Part shown: positions 34,231 through 46,970 of the stretch, piece by piece
How the letters are laid out: each line of letters opens with the position of its first letter
Numbering within the stretch: position 1 is the first letter of the stretch
Origin: Isochrysis galbana
Taxonomy: Eukaryota > Haptophyta > Isochrysidales > Isochrysidaceae
Length of the DNA stretch: 64,000 bases
Reading direction: 5' to 3'
Assembly: GCA_018136815.1 (NCBI GenBank)
Contig: CM030944.1
Coordinates: 1,630,145-1,694,144 of the forward strand
Notes under the pieces: model-generated
Told to the model about the DNA's origin: nothing
The model's database searches: none
The model's input: the letters and a program-made list of their open reading frames with translations, nothing else
Translations under genes and position numbers: made by a program

Positions 34231-34234
34231 GATT

Positions 34235-35398
34235 TCATGCCGTCTGCGATTTCTCACTCTGCGCCACCCTCGATCGTAAGACGCCCCACCTCTGCGGTAT
34301 TCGGCTCCACAGCGCTGCCTGTTGGGAGGTGGTTACGATTTGTTGCCTGCAGCTCGCAAGCGGGAGGCCGCTCGAGGAGGTCACGTTCTCTCGCTCATGC
34401 CGCGCCGCGCCTTCGACCGGCGTGAACACCACCCTCATTGAGACCATGTCGCCTTGAGGGGTCTTCTTGCACACGTCGATGCACATGCGGCCGTCGGCCT
34501 GCAGGGTGCGCCGGCAGATGGACAGCGGCTCCCGCTCTGCATCTGGCCCAGCGGCAGCGGTCTCGGTGATGACTAGCGCACCTCCCTCCCTAAACGCGCG
34601 GTAATTCACAGGTAGCTTGTTGTCCCCCTCACCACGTACTGGGCCACCGTCCAATGGGAGGACGAGCTCGGATGAGCCGCGCACGTCCTTGGTCACTATG
34701 TGCAGCATGTCGCCCTTTTTTGCGATGACTTGGACTTGCCCGGCCCGGAGGACGGCCGCTCTCTGGATCGCGTTGAAGCCAAGGCGCTCTAGGAAGCGCT
34801 CCATGTCGTATCTCTAAAAAGGGGTGGCGGTGGGACAGGAAAGATGCAGGAGTCAGCGAAAAGGTACCGGCGGAAATGCCACAGGAGCTTGGAGAGCACT
34901 CTGCTCGACGTGCAACCGTGTTCGCGAGTTGCAGGCGAGCGTAGGGGCCACACTCGTCACCTCTTGCATCCGCCATGCGCCCGAGAAGTCTGCCACGCCC
35001 TCGTCCTTCATGAAGGCCCTCGCCCTCCTCCACTCATTCTGTGAGCGCAGCCATTCCTCGAGTCTTCCTCCTAGCCTCGCCCGCAGGTCGAGCGCTGCGA
35101 TGCGGTCGGACGCGGCAGCGAGAATCTCGGCCGCGTCGAAGCTGTGCTCCTGCAGCAGCCGCATGAGCGGCACCTGGCTGGCCAGAGATCCCTTAAGTGC
35201 CTCAGAAGTGAGCCGAGAGAGCTGAGACGACTGCTCCCTCACGCTCCTCTCCAGTCTCTGCTGGTGTTCACTCAGCCGAGCACCGCTCCACTGAACTCCG
35301 GAGATGAGAAGGCCGCCCCACGCGCCTCCAGCCTCTGTCGCGCGGCGTGTCGCGCGGGCCGGGCGAAGGAGGAGCAGCAGTGCGAGGCGGTAAAGCAT
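34235..35398 (-). CDS. fatty-acid-binding-protein-like protein with N-terminal helical extension
   Basis: Exons (minus): 35398-34961 and 34813-34235 (phase-0 GT-AG intron); 338 aa. The domain starts at the end of exon 1: DFSGAWRMQE|RYDMERFLERLGFNA matches the FABP/CRABP opening (F-x-G-x-W...F-x-x-F-L-x-x-L-G). Later landmarks include VQVIAKKGDMLHIVTKD, PVNYRAFREGGALVI, ICRRTLQADGRMCID and VSMRVVFTPVEG, the last strands of the ten-stranded barrel. It should bind a fatty acid or similar lipid. Residues 1-20 are a hydrophobic anchor or signal (MLYRLALLLLL), and residues 40-135 form an alpha-helical extension not present in animal FABPs. A 55-residue tail follows the barrel and may be read-through beyond a further intron. 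GA simple sequence (35590-35885) lies just upstream. Confidence 0.75.
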
Positions 35399-36312
<914 letters not shown>

Positions 36313-36400
36313 AACTTCCTGCCTACCTAGCTACGGCCGCCCACGCCACAATCAATACGGCGGTCGTCGACGACTTCGACTTCTCCGAAGGCGAAGGCGT
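36313..36400 (+). CDS. possible upstream exon piece of the kinase-HECT gene
   Basis: The plus strand is open up to the gap and reads ...LPAYLATAAHATINTAVVDDFDFSEGEG, which is coding-like. The rest of the exon is in the gap, so the join cannot be tested. Confidence 0.3.
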
Positions 36401-36500
36401 NNNNNNNNNNNNNNNNNNNNNNNNNNNNNNNNNNNNNNNNNNNNNNNNNNNNNNNNNNNNNNNNNNNNNNNNNNNNNNNNNNNNNNNNNNNNNNNNNNNN
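36401..36500. other. assembly gap (100 N)
   Basis: Exactly 100 N. It removes the N-terminal part of the kinase-like domain of the next gene; true size unknown. Confidence 0.99.
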
Positions 36501-39215
36501 GGCAGGGGCTATCGTGCGCTGGCGACATCGGACTGAGAGACGTCCACGCAGTGCCGATAGCACACACCCCTGCCGTGCACGTAGCGACGTCGGGCAACGG
36601 TGTTGGCACTCCTCCCACATCTCCCGCCGCCGTTGGCACCCCTCCGGGACCGTTATCACCGCATCAACACGTGCTGTCGTCGTGGAGCGGTAACCCTGTC
36701 GCAGTACCCGCCCTCTCTCCACTTTGCGCTCAGCGAATCCCTTCAGAAGGCCCACAATCGCCGGGCACTCCACGCAATCTGCCGCCGCCGGCCATGAGGC
36801 TCTTTCTCGGATGTCTCCGAGCTTCTCCTTCCATTGAGGGAGGCTTTGCGGCCGATGTTGCTGCTCTCGGAAACGTCCTCCAACAACTTTTGGACACGTC
36901 GGAGATCGATGCCACCAATGAGGGCGACTGTGCCGGAGCGACTGCTCTGAAAGCTGGTGACGTGCCCAAGTCCTTTGCCGATGCTACCACCGATGTCTCC
37001 GCCCTCACTGCTCCGCTCAAGGCGCTCATCTCGACGATGTGTGACACCTGTGCAATGAAGCGCCCACCTGCGTCGATCCTCGCAACCCACCCATACTTCA
37101 ATGCTCACGCGGGCAGCGAATCGGCGGAACCTTCGACGGGCAGCGCAGAGGCGCAAGCGATGGCCGTGTGGGCGGCGGGATGGGCCGTACGGGCCGAGGC
37201 AGCGGAGACCTTGCCCCCATTACGCGTGGTGCTTCCTTGGGGACCAATTCCGGGTGAGGTGACTGCTGCGGCGACCAATGCGCGCAAGGTAATGCAGGAT
37301 GACGGGGACGATGCCGTCGTCGAGGTGACTGCCACTCCTCAGGCCTCGGGAGGGCGCCGGGGCAATAACGCAACGTGCACGCTTGTCGAAACCATGTTGG
37401 CGTTGCCATCGCTCCTGGCCTCTGCCGGTACCGGCGTCAAGTCTTCAGCGCAGCGCCAGCTAGCGCCCTTCCGACCATTTACGCTTGTCTTACAAGCCAC
37501 CGCTCCTCATCATCCGGGCTCCATGCCTGAGCGCCGACGTGAGGTGAGCCTCAGCGCCGTGCTTGACGTGTTCTGGCGGCGCCTTCTGCTCTACCACTCA
37601 AGGCGTGCACCCGACGCAGCCGTATTTGATTCTGGCTCCTCGGTCACGGATCGCAGCTCTGCGACCTCACCTGGCAGGCCTGCCGGCACCGCCGCACAAG
37701 GTGGCGATGCAACGATTGAGACTGCCCCTGTGCTTCTCGAGCTTCCATTGCCGACGGATTCATTGGGTCCTATTGCTGCGCTGCCGCCGCCGCTGCCGCT
37801 TCCGCCCACAAATGGCTATTTTGGCGATGAGGGCGCCGGCTGCCCGGTTGCTCGGGGCGGCGGCGATGCCGTGGCAATAAGTAGCGGCGCTCCTGTAGAC
37901 CCAGCCCATCCCTCTCTGACGGCGCAACGAGAGCTAGGCCAGCTGATGCTCGTGTGTCTTGCGAACGGCATCCCGCTACCATCTTGGCTGTGCTCGTCCA
38001 CGTATCGATCTATGTTGGGCCACGGTGCAACCTCGTCACTCTCAGATCTAGCTGCAGCTCGGCCCCAGCTGGCCACACGCTACGCTCTCTTCCTAGCGTC
38101 TATTGGTGCCGACGCCGATTGGCCGGATTCGGAGGAGCCGCCACTACCCGCAGGCCCGCGCATCATACGTCCAATGCCGGCAGTTCCTCCCCCAGATGCT
38201 GATGTACTTTCCCTGTCAGCCGATGTTGCCAACTTGAGTGTCGAAGGATCGCCCGTGCGCCCCGAAGTGCCACCCGCTAGTATTGAGCACGGCAGCAGCA
38301 CGTTGGGAAGGGCGCCATGGTCGGGCGACAGTGGAGGACCCGTGGCAATCTCAACCGCTTCCCCCAAGCTGCAGGCTGTACTAAAATCCGTGGCGTGGCG
38401 TCTGCACGGCTGCCGCGCCATTGCAACCGATGCTCTTGTGGCAGGATTCCACGCACAGATGCCCGCCATGATTGCTGCCGAGGTCGCTAAAGCTTCATGT
38501 GAAGCCCTTATGCTGGTATGTGACTTTGCCTTTCTCGAAACTTTCACTGCTCGGTTCCCTCCCCACTCCACCCCAACACACAAATTACACGCACGCACGT
38601 ACGCAACCCCGACCAATATGTCGAGCCCTACCATCACGAGGGCGCCCCCGAGGTGCTCGACCGTGGTAGCTCGTCTTTACTCACGTCCGCGTGCCCTACC
38701 ATTAGGTTGGAGCCGCCCGCAAACCGCTTTCTGCGTGGGAGCTCGAGCGCCGTCTCGTCTTCGAGTCATGGCCTGATAATGCACTCACACCTAGGATGCT
38801 GATCGATCTTCTCCGATCTGAGTCGGACGACTTCCGGCGACGATTCCTCTTGCTCATCACCGGCCGCCTCGCGCTACCACCATTGCTGCCAGAATCCTGG
38901 GAAGGCGCCGCTGCCTCTCGGCACACTGGATCACTCTCAGCAAATGGCCGTCGCACCAATCCTGGACGTGGCGGAGGTGGACTTCCGCGTGGAGCGGTCG
39001 CGCCCTCCATGCTTGTTATCCGGTATCAGATGCCCACTGCCGGTTCCCCGCCACCACCGCGCGTGCTGCGCTCAGCATGGGTGATGCTCCTGGCTGAGCA
39101 GCCGAGTGCCGCTGCGCTTCGTACTAGTGTGGAGATAGCTATCCGACGAGCGCCGGAGGGTAGGTGGGCTGATGACGATTGCTGGCTTGTGCCGAGGGCT
39201 CGCGCGGCATTGTAG
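36501..39215 (+). CDS. pseudokinase-HECT fusion protein (5' part missing)
   Basis: Exon 36501-38515, phase-0 intron GTATGT...CCATTAG (38516-38705), exon 38706-39215; 841 residues visible. Kinase C-lobe: AGDIGLRDV (DFG position), SPGTPRNLPPPA (GTPxYxAPE position), GFAADVAALGNVLQQLL (helix F, D-V-x-x-L-G), then ALISTMCDTCAMKRPPASILATHPYF (the subdomain XI pattern RP..ILxHPxF). DFG is DIG and APE is PPA, so activity is doubtful. HECT region: LGQLMLVCLANGIPLPSWL...MLGHGATSSLSDLAAARP, then AGFHAQMPAM, LSAWELERRLVFESW, FRRRFLLLITGRLALPPL (compare FLxFVTGxxxLPP). At the position of the catalytic LPTAHTC the protein has MPTAGSPPPP, so the thioester Cys is missing. Low-complexity linkers lie between the blocks. 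Likely an inactive ubiquitin-ligase-like scaffold (inference). Confidence 0.78.
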
Positions 39216-40084
39216 AACGTTAGAGCGAGCACTCCTTGAAATATACCTGCCACCACGGATTCTTAGTGAGCACAAGCAAGCTGTGCTTCTCAGACTATAA
39301 TCTAACTGAGCATTAGTACCACTACTCTCACTAGCCTGGTACTAACACGACAGCCCTCAGCGCACCTGCCCGTACACCTTGGCGCGTGCTGTTGACACAG
39401 ATACATACACCTATGCACCCCTCCAAATCTCCCCCCTCGCAAGCCCCCGGCTCCCATTCTAACTCCCCACAAGTTAAAATGAGGGAAAATCCATTGAGGC
39501 GGACCGACCTACGTCGGGCGACTCTCCGGGAAAAAGCACCGGGGGGGGCGGGGGAGGAACCTCTCGTCACCAAAGAAGAACGGCCCTTACCAGCTCGCGC
39601 CGTGAGCAGTCCTCGAGAAATAAATGACTGAGACTCGAGTAACCTGCGCCACCCTCAGGGTACTCTCCTCGACCTTGAGTCACTCCCTTCTCTCTCCCTC
39701 CTATCGCCAGCCGTCCCCTACCCGTTTGCGAACGCAAACGGGGCCTGTTTCTCAGCACCGCACTCCATCGGGGGGGGTGCAAATCCCCCCCTCTCCCTCT
39801 CTCCATTCAACTATCGTTATAAACGATAGGGTCATGGAGCGCGCCACGCTCCCACCACCCCACTTCGCCGCCCATCCCGCCGCGCCGACCGACCACGACA
39901 GAACAGACGCCACGCAACAGCAGAGACCTCCAGACAGGGCCAGGTGCCCGCGAGCCACGGCCCGAGACACGTCCATAGAGCCTCACGGACAGCGCACACC
40001 CCAACCCCACACAGCACACCAACACTACCCAGCCAGCACAGCCAAGCCAGCACACCTCCAGAGCCGCAAAGCTCTGCCTCCCAT
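39216..40084. other. no gene recognised
   Basis: Unique-looking sequence with short frames; the inverted TATCGTTATAAACGATA palindrome lies at about 39813-39829. No supported gene. Confidence 0.4.
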
Positions 40085-40850
<766 letters not shown>

Positions 40851-41879
40851 TGGAGGTATATCATTACAGACTTCTATAGAATCCACTACGACGGAGTGGC
40901 ATTCACGGAAGAATCAATACTGATAAGGAGAGGGTGCAACCTCAGGTTTGGTTGTTTTTTTCGCAAGTGCCCCCCATGTGGACGGTATAAGTTCTACTTA
41001 AAGGACCCCCTTTTTTACAGTACAAACGTGCAGCAAGACGAGTTGACCGTAGAAAAGGGGACATCGCAGCCGGTCCTGCCCTTTCACCGCGCCCTCGCTC
41101 CCTTCAGCCACCCCAAAGCAGGTGGTTTCACCCCACCCCGCCGTACGAAGGCGCGCAGGCGTCCCATAGGCGGGAGGAGATGCGTCCACATAGGCGGGCG
41201 GAGAGGCGCGCCAATGTCTCCTGACCGGGAGGGACAGTGGCTGGGCTGAGCGAGGGCAGCGCCGGGCGAGCGGAAGCAGCCCCTAGAGCAATGCTTCCCC
41301 CCCCCCCCCCATACCCTCACGCGGCACTGTTCCGTTTGGCTGACGGAGTGGATGGGTAGGAGGGAAGAGAAAGACCGCCCAAGCTCGCGAGAAGTCGCCA
41401 CACGGGCGGTCGTGGGGTTAGCAAGGGTCAAAAAGAAAGGTATGACTTGCAGCGCTCACTGTCCGCATACTCCTTGCAGATGAATGAGGATTCGTGTAAC
41501 GCCGAGGTACTGGTTAAGGGAACCGCCGCTCCGGATGAAGCCACTCGTGCGGTCGTAAGCATGAAGCGCCTGCTCGACTCGGAAGCTACCAAGGACTGTC
41601 CAAAACACCAGACGCGGGGATCGCCTTATACTCATGAGGGCAGGTACTGCTATGCCGGGTCGAAGCCTTCAGTGGCTTCTTGTTCGCAGACACCAATGGA
41701 TAAGCTTCATCGACGACTCTGTCCATGCAAATGACTTGGTGTGTAAGACGAGTGCCTTTTTTCGTTCGGATCTGACCCTCAGCCGGAGGAGCGCAAAGGG
41801 TGCGCGCGCACAGGTGCCTGTCAGTTTTGGGCGGTACCGGCGGCGGTGCCTTGCGCGTGCACGGCCGATGTGTTCATGT
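40851..41879. other. no gene recognised
   Basis: Mixed-composition sequence. A 95-codon plus frame at 41447-41734 (...VLVKGTAAPDEATRAVVSMKRLLDSEATKDC...) looks protein-like but has no known motif or clear start; it could belong to the same foreign island as the next two features. Confidence 0.35.
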
Positions 41880-42170
41880 TTATTTCTTTTTGCGCGCGGC
41901 CAACTTTGCCTTCGCTTCGTCGGTGAGCCGCATCTTGTCTGTTTTGGAAAGGCGCCACACCTTAAATTTCCACAAAAGAAAGAAAAACAGCAGGGTCAGT
42001 GCGACTCCCACTCCAGCTCCAACTCCAATTCCTTTAACTTCGTCCGCCCCGAATCCAATTACGATTGATGGCACGATAAACAATAAGGACCAGGCAATAA
42101 TGGGAGCTATTAATTTCTTGAGCTCCTCCACATCATATTCATTACGCTTATCGTATATGTATACCAACAT
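41880..42170 (-). CDS. 96-aa two-helix membrane microprotein
   Basis: ATG at 42170 to TAA. An N-terminal soluble part (DKRNEYDVEELKKL) is followed by two membrane helices, IIAWSLLFIVPSIVIGFG and GVGVALTLLFFFLLW, and ends in a basic tail (...EAKAKLAARKKK). Composition is AT-rich compared with the host genes. No family recognised. The intact frame, hydrophobic pattern and charged tail argue for real coding; origin may be a virus or mobile element (inference). Confidence 0.5.
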   Translation of the reverse strand: MLVYIYDKRNEYDVEELKKLIAPIIAWSLLFIVPSIVIGFGADEVKGIGVGAGVGVALTLLFFFLLWKFKVWRLSKTDKMRLTDEAKAKLAARKKK

Positions 42171-42402
42171 GACGTTCCCTTATTGTTATGCAAGAAAAAA
42201 ATCTCATCACGCTCGGGGAAGCGTGTCCGAGTTAAGGGCCAAGTTGGAAACGGGAGGCACAAACGAAACACAAGACGTCTTCCGCTTGATGGGTCCGCGT
42301 GTTTATGTTTGTCTGCGCGCGGTCAACTCCCGAGTTAGGGGCGAAGTTAGGGGTCAGTAGAAATTATATACCTAAAAAGCCGGGAGGGGCGTGACAAAAA
42401 AA

Positions 42403-42985
42403 AGGAACCTCGAGTTGCACCCTCTGGACAATAGAACGATTCACCACGCTAAGCAAAGCACTACTCTCTGCACACGAAACTGACTCCGCAAGAACCGCCC
42501 AGGCGGGCATGGGAAGACAACCTAAGAAGAGGATAGACTTAAGCGACTTGAGGCCCGTTTTTAATATGAACGACAAGGGTGGGCTCAAACCCAGCGAGGA
42601 ACTAGTGAAACTAGCCACCAAGCTGAAAATAGCACACGCTGTCGAGGAACCCAAGAAGCAACCAAACAAAGGCGAATAAGCCGGCGAAGCAATGACGAAG
42701 GGGACCAATAGGGACACCACGACCCCGACACTACCAAAACAAGCAACGCGAGTCCGGGCGGACAGGCACATTAAGGGCAATGACTCAAAAGGCCTGCCCG
42801 GCCCCCACGCTCCGAACCAGGCCTTAGGTAGCGCACCAAGGCCGGACCCTGGAAACCGAAGAAAAAGGAATGAAGGGGGGCAGGGAAAGAGGTGGGGAAA
42901 GGGAAGTTAAGGGCGGTGTTGGTAGTAAAGGGAGATCCCGTCAATAGTAGGTGTGTAGCCCAGAATCTTCAGATGTTTTTTTTTC
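42403..42985 (+). mobile_element. retroelement 3' end, copy A
   Basis: One plus-strand frame runs 42403-42910 with a single in-frame TAA at about 42677. It reads ...GMGRQPKKRIDLSDLRP..., and after the stop ...GLPGPHAPNQALGSAPRPDP and a Lys/Arg-rich tail. The same C-terminus, with the stop at the same place, is found reversed at 50880-51090, and a diverged version at 58795-59040. After the ORF comes a conserved about 75-bp trailer ending GTAGCCCAGAATCTTCAGATG and a T run. Conserved protein end plus trailer marks the 3' end of a retrotransposon family; the class is not certain. Confidence 0.6.
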
Positions 42986-43089
42986 AAGAATTTTTTTCTA
43001 TATGCTATATGTGTCTGTGGTGTCAACACACGTCAAGGCGTACGAGGGGTGTCGTGATAGTACCGGTACCGGGCTAGTGGGAGTAGTGG

Positions 43090-43300
43090 TACTAACGCTC
43101 AGATGTTTTATCGTTCTCGTTTCGCATTCTTAACACTCCACCACTACACACTACACACTACACCAACACCAACACTCTCGCTCGCCCTCGCTCACTCTCC
43201 TAGGCTCACTCTCGCTATCCAAATGTCCGCTCCGTCGTCGCGCTCGCCCTCGCCTAAGCCCTACCTCCCTCCCGCCTCCAGCTCTGGAGGTAGTTGAGCC
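43090..43300 (+). repeat. second copy of the 3087-3491 leader/ORF start
   Basis: Pyrimidine-rich leader, then MSAPSSRSPSPKP... as at 3286, ending early at a TGA. Supports a dispersed element. Confidence 0.5.
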
Positions 43301-43711
43301 CGTCTTGCCACCCGGGCCTCCTCAAGCCGTGCCTCTCGCCGTAAACGTAAACCCTGGCAACTTCCCACTCGTCAGACAGGCTCGGCTCTTCCGTTTTCTT
43401 TTTAGTGTTTACCGTTGTACTCGTCTTACTCCTACTGCGGTGCTTTCCGTTTCATCTGTTCGTTCGTTCGTCTCCTCGCCATCATTGTTTGACGGATGCT
43501 CCCAGAGAATTATGTGAATGGATCCTTGTCGATGAAGAAGCAGAATGCGCGGGCTTCACCTTTGACTTCTTCTTTCTCTCTCTCTCTTCTTCTTCATCTT
43601 TCAAAGAGAAGGAGGGCAAACAAATGAAGATGTGAATCCGCAACCGCCTATACACGGATAGAGGGAGGGGTGGGGGGGGGAGAGGGGGAGACGGGGGGGG
43701 GGGGGGGGGGG

Positions 43712-43772
<61 letters not shown>

Positions 43773-44104
43773 GGAGAGAGAGAGAGAAGAGAGAGAGAGA
43801 GAGGAGAGGGAGGGAAAAGAGGGAAGAGAGGGAGGAGAGAGATGAGAAGAGAAGAGAGAGACAGGAGAGAGAGAGGAGAGAGAGAGAGAGGAGAGAGAGA
43901 GAGAAAGGGAACAAGTGAGGGAGGAAGGGAGAGAGAGACCAGGAAGACTCCGGCTACAGGATAATTGTAGTAGTAGCTTGCTCCATCTAGTCCTCTCCCG
44001 AAGGCGCCAATAGAAAAGAAAGAAGAAATCGTGAGCTCCACGTGAATCTAAGCCGATCTCTCTCTCGCGAGAGAGAGAGAGAGCGGGGAGAAGGAGGCTG
44101 CTCC
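43301..44104. repeat. (GA)n simple sequence upstream of the coiled-coil gene
   Basis: Poly-G at 43690-43713, (GA)n and GGAGA variants at 43714-43920. An inverted CTCTCGCGAGAG palindrome lies at about 44061-44075, shortly before the gene start. No gene. Confidence 0.75.
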
Positions 44105-45617
44105 ATGGTCGTCCTCTCCGCACTGCGTGCTGCGCGCTCTGCAGAGGCCTCTCCCTCTCCCCTCAGAGAGCGTCCTTCGGGCGGCTGGGCACTCTTCGCC
44201 TCCTCCTCCTCTCTCCTCCACTCGCTCCTCCAGGGCTCCGTCGGGGCTGAAGAATTCAGCTCGCAACTCGCCTCACACGCCGCCGACCGCGCATGGCTTC
44301 TCGCTTTCTCCACGGTGCTGCGGGAGCAGGCGGCGAGGACGAGCGAGCCGAGGCAGATGGCGCAGCCAGTCACAGCGAGCACACCCAGAGCCCATGAGCA
44401 TGTGCTCGCCGCGTGCAGGGCGGAGAGGGACCTCGCGCTCGCAGAGGTTGACACACTGCGTGCCAGAGTCGCAGAGCTCAAGAGCTCGCTGGAGTACGTC
44501 TCCAACTTTGAACGGTGCGCCAATGCCTGCTTGTAGCGCATGGGCGGTCGGCATGGCATCGGGTGCCGGCGTGCTGGTGTGGCGCTGCCACGCTGCCGCC
44601 CTCATAGTGTCCTGTTGTGCAGTCCCCCCGAGGCTGCTGGCGTCGAAGAGCTCACACAAACTCACCCTTTCCCTGCAGGTTTGGTGGGATTGGGCCCGTT
44701 GAGTCGGTCGCGAATACTCCTCGCGAAATTCGGGCGCAGGTGGACAGACTTGATGCCGAGTACCGCAAGGTTACGCATCTTCGAGAAGCCTTGACGACAG
44801 AAAGGAACGCACTTGAAACGTCCCGGTGAGATAGCACCAACGGCTTATCCTCCTCCAATCTAGCCTGTGCCCCTGTTCCCAGCTAGAATGCCGCATGCAC
44901 GGCTTGCGCGACTGGACGGTGTGTCTGCCACGCCACATTGGGTCCCGTGAGCCTTCTTTGCTACGAACGAGTTTGTGCTCTAGTCATGCAGCATGCTTAT
45001 CACGCGTAATGTTGCGTTTGCCCTCCTGGCACATCAAGGTGCCTCAGTGTATCCCACGTGCTGACATGCTCATCGCCTCTCCTTACAGGCGAGCACGAAT
45101 TCGGAAGAAGGAGGAGATCCTTGCGAGCGCTCGTGAATCGACTGCAGCCATGGGCGAACGGCTCGAGGCATCACATAAGCACAAGCTCCAGCTTCTCCGT
45201 GAGCAGCTCGCAGAAGAAAGACGGTTGCGCGCAGCCGATGCACAGGCTCGCACTCTTGCGCAGAATGTTTCGATTAGCTTGCACAATCGCCAACTTGCAG
45301 ATGCGCATCACGAGAGGGATGCAGCGCGTGCGGCGGCCAAGGCAGCTAAAGAAGAGGCAGCGGCGCGGATGGAACAGGCCAAGCGCATCGAGGAGCGGGC
45401 GGAGGAAAGAGCGCGCGTCGCATCAGATGAGCTCGTCAAGCTGCAACTGGCATTGCATGCGTCGGGTGCGCTTGCCATCATGCAGAGGCTTCAAGAGGGA
45501 TATTGTCTTGAGCAGGAGGAGCGGGTGCAGCTGCTCGAGGCTTCCGCTGCCACCACGCAATGCATCAAGTGCGGTGGTCGGCAGCTCCGGCGGCATACAG
45601 CGAAGGATAATGTTTAG
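44105..45617 (+). CDS. coiled-coil protein with C-terminal CxxC, family unknown
   Basis: Exons 44105-44514, 44679-44825, 45089-45617 (GT-AG, phases agree); 1086 nt, 361 aa. The N-terminus is Ala/Ser/Leu-rich (WALFASSSSLLHSLLQ). From about residue 100 on it is almost all coiled coil: RAERDLALAEVDTLRARVAELKSSLEYV, REIRAQVDRLDAEYRKVTHLREALTTERNALE, and in exon 3 RIRKKEEILASARES...KAAKEEAAARMEQAKRIEERAEERA. It ends ATTQCIKCGGRQLRRHTAKDNV, with one CxxC pair that might bind metal with a partner chain. No enzyme motif, so probably a structural or cytoskeletal protein (inference). The 3' end of the gene has been tandemly copied downstream. Confidence 0.72.
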
Positions 45618-45830
45618 CGCTGATCTCGTTAGTGAGCAGCTGCTCAAGGCTTCCGCTGCCACCACGCAGTGCATCAAGTGCGGTGGTCGGCAGCTCAGGC
45701 GGCATGCAGCGAAGGATACCATTGAAACGTTGATCTCGCTCGTGAGCGGCTGCTTAAGGCTTCCGCTGCCACCACGCAGTGCATCAAGTGCGGTGGTCGG
45801 TGGCTTCGGTGGAACACATCGAAGCGCCGA
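45540..45830 (+). repeat. three tandem copies of the coiled-coil gene's 3' end
   Basis: GCTTCCGCTGCC starts at 45540, 45649 and 45759 (periods 109 and 110 bp). Only the first is in the gene's frame; the second re-encodes ASAATTQCIKCGGRQLRRHAAKD in another frame beyond the stop, and the third is more diverged. Confidence 0.9.
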
Positions 45831-46075
45831 TGTATTTGTTTCAGGTTCCCTTCTTATCTTTTGTTACTATCCTTGGTCGTCTTGTTTGGTGTCTAGCCTG
45901 CTTATTTGTGGCGGCCTACAATGTGGTCGATTCCTAGCCTGGTGGCTTGGCGCTTTAGTGGATCGCTAGATAGGTGTAAATACCCGTCTTTGCTTAGGTG
46001 GTATAGGGGCATAGGGGGCTGCAAAAAAGTCGTTCAAGGTTCAGTGCTTTTCTTGGGTTAGCGGCCCATGTCAGC

Positions 46076-46285
46076 TTGGGGCCGACAACCAAGGGTCCAA
46101 CCTGCTCGTACATCGCGTGCTCGTACTCTAACGCGCCGGCGGTGCGCGCGCTGCTCGCCGCGGGTGCGGCGCGTGGACGCCGTGATGGACTGCACGCACG
46201 GACGGAGGCACTGACGGCACACGCTCACGCGCTCATGGTGGGTGGTGGGAGCTGGCGAGGGCGTGAGCCACCGCAATACCGGTAG
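46076..46285 (+). pseudogene. ankyrin-repeat-like fragment
   Basis: The frame reads SYIACSYSNAPAVRALLAAGAARGRRDG, resembling one ankyrin helix-turn-helix (A-C-x-x-x-x-x-x-V-R-x-L-L-A-A-G-A). A single degenerate unit with no neighbours; weak. Confidence 0.2.
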
Positions 46286-46619
46286 CACCCCTCCCTGCAA
46301 ACGAGTTTTTAGGGGGTCTACAACAAGAATGGTGGCGCTCACCTCCAAGTAGGGGTAGGCCGGTAGGCCAGGATATCCCGGATATCCATCGGGATATTTG
46401 GGCGGATGTGTTGCAAATGGATATCTCTGGATAGAAGTGGGATATTTGGACGCTGTGAGCGTGTGGTGCCCGAAAACAAAACTCGCGCTGAGTACGTCGC
46501 CGCAGAGCCTGCCTCTGCCTCTGCTCTCTTGTGGGCCGCTCAAAGCTCACCATTGCCAGGTGACAAATCAACAAATCAAGCGAAAGCGAAGGCTCAATAG
46601 AAAAACTTCTGTAGATTTA

Positions 46620-46970
46620 AAAAACCTTCTAATATTCTTACGGCACTCGCGGCGAATGGAACCACTACCCACTACACGTAGTACGTAGCATACTTTCTAC
46701 ACCCCCACTCCCCCACAGCCCTTCTCCCGCCCCCGCCATCAGGCGGCTCTAGGGGGATAGGGGTGAAGGTCTTAGATATGGCCCGGTGGCCCGCGCCCCC
46801 CCCCCCCTGTGATCTTCCCCCCCCCTCCTCCCGTGTCTCCGAGTTGGCGGCCGACTCTGTCCCGACTTATGCTGTAAACGGGAGCGGGACTTACCAATCT
46901 CTTCGGTGGGGCCGGAGCGAGTCTCCGCCCACCCCCTTCCCCCTTTCTCCGCGCTCTCTCTCCCCTCTCA
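46620..46970 (-). repeat. repeat module R3 (plus a piece of R2), reverse orientation
   Basis: Core TAGGGGGATAGGGGTGAAG...GGCCCGGTGGCCCGCGCC and GTAAACGGGAGCGGGACTTACC, then CGGAGCGAG...CTCTCCCCTCTC from R2. It lacks the opposing arm. Confidence 0.7.

Noticed and set aside
37591-38637. Minus-strand ORFs opposite the HECT-like gene
   Set aside because: No motif; the plus frame has family landmarks and a phase-matched intron.
42364-42780. 139-codon hydrophobic ORF on the minus strand
   Set aside because: It is antisense to a Lys/Glu-rich plus frame whose C-terminus is conserved in two other copies.
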